Shown here piece after piece: positions 5,728 to 6,205 of a stretch of DNA of 6,205 nt (its first letter is position 1; each line of letters starts with the position of its first letter). The position numbers and the translations under genes are program-made. Source of the DNA: an uncultured Eubacteriales bacterium (lineage in GTDB: Bacteria > Bacillota > Clostridia > Peptostreptococcales > Anaerovoracaceae); contig CADCOV010000174.1 of assembly GCA_902803185.1 (NCBI GenBank), forward strand, positions 1-6,205. The letters run 5' to 3'. The notes beneath the pieces were generated by a model, which had not been told where the DNA came from, made no database searches, and worked only from the letters and a program-made list of their open reading frames with translations.

Positions 5728-6205
5728 GGCGCTCCCCCCTTTCCAGCGCGAGCATCGCTTCCTCGAGGCTCTCGCCCTCCTGTGCGAACCGCTCCAAAAA
5801 GCCGTCTCTGGTCCCGGCAAAGCGGATCTTCCCCTCGGAGATATAGACGAGGTCGTCCGCGCACTTTTCGATGTCGGAGATGATGTGGGTGGAGAAGAAC
5901 AGGCTCACCCCGCCTTCCCTGAGGTCGGAGAAGGTCTGCAGCAGCTCGTCCCTGGAGAAGGGATCCAGGCCGCTGGTCGGCTCGTCCAGAATCAGCACCC
6001 TCGCCCTGTGGGAGAGCGCGAGCAGCAGGTTGAACTTGACCTTCATGCCCTCGGAGAGCTCGCTTGGCGTCTTCTGCTCCTCCAATCGGAACATGTCCAG
6101 ATACCTGCGGTAGGCCTCCTCGTCCCAGCTGTCGTAGAACCGGCGCTGCAGGGCCACGATGTCCCGGATCTTCTTCCGGGGATACCAGCTCACCGTTCCC
6201 GTGGA
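5720..6205 (-). CDS. ABC transporter ATP-binding protein, C-terminal part (cut by window edge)
   Basis: The last 161 residues of an ABC ATPase are visible; the reading frame is open to the window edge, so Walker A, the Q-loop and the real start lie beyond 6205. Seen, numbered from the edge: the signature motif LSEGMK (50-55), Walker B VLILDE (70-75), D-loop SGLDP (78-82) and the switch histidine in FFSTHI (His107). The signature has Glu in place of the usual second Gly. The GMKVKFNLLLALSHRARVLI stretch and the THIISDIEKCADD stretch are of the type seen in the BcrA/YtrB group of two-component drug or peptide exporters. It energises transport through the downstream permease, whose start codon lies within its last codons. 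A GTG at 6193 is only an internal codon, not the true start. Confidence 0.93.
   Translation of the reverse strand, partial: STGTVSWYPRKKIRDIVALQRRFYDSWDEEAYRRYLDMFRLEEQKTPSELSEGMKVKFNLLLALSHRARVLILDEPTSGLDPFSRDELLQTFSDLREGGVSLFFSTHIISDIEKCADDLVYISEGKIRFAGTRDGFLERFAQEGESLEEAMLALERGERHA

Noticed and set aside
4990..5883. Plus-strand open frame (297 codons) across the permease and ATPase genes
   Set aside because: It crosses three real minus-strand gene boundaries and has low-complexity charged translation. An antisense shadow.

Overview
The window is a GC-rich stretch in which every supportable gene lies on the minus strand, so transcription runs from position 6205 towards position 1. I recognise six loci. 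The organism is most likely a GC-rich Clostridia-type Firmicute. The grounds are purine-rich ribosome binding sites (a perfect AAGGAGG before the regulator gene), a two-domain lipoprotein NagZ of the Bacillus type, and an XRE-AbrB regulator beside a BcrA/YtrB-like ABC transporter with a small ABC-2 permease. This is inference from gene types and composition; no marker gene is present.

Right block (6205 to about 4577): an ABC exporter-type operon. The C-terminal half of an ATPase enters from the window edge and overlaps a 216-aa six-helix permease by 8 bp (ATGCGTAA). Ten bp later comes a 147-residue regulator joining an XRE helix-turn-helix to a SpoVT/AbrB domain. A strong intrinsic terminator at 4577-4604 closes the unit. 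The genes probably form one transporter plus its own regulator; the substrate cannot be told.

Left block (about 4532 to 1): a perfect TATAAT box lies just past the terminator, 30 bp before an acyltransferase-3 family membrane protein (GTG start). After a 106-bp gap with two palindromes comes a secreted lipoprotein GH3 beta-N-acetylhexosaminidase of the NagZ type. After 52 bp follows a metal-dependent amidohydrolase (imidazolonepropionase/prolidase-like TIM barrel). No terminator separates the three, so they may be co-transcribed. NagZ points to cell-wall turnover or amino-sugar recovery; the roles of its two neighbours in that are speculative.

The clearest anomaly is an in-frame TAA (967-969) in the amidohydrolase. 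It separates the HxH metal-binding motif from the rest of an otherwise intact barrel, with the same frame before and after. I read it as a recent nonsense mutation or a sequence error. I found no RNA genes, CRISPR arrays, insertion sequences or phage genes, and no convincing undescribed system.
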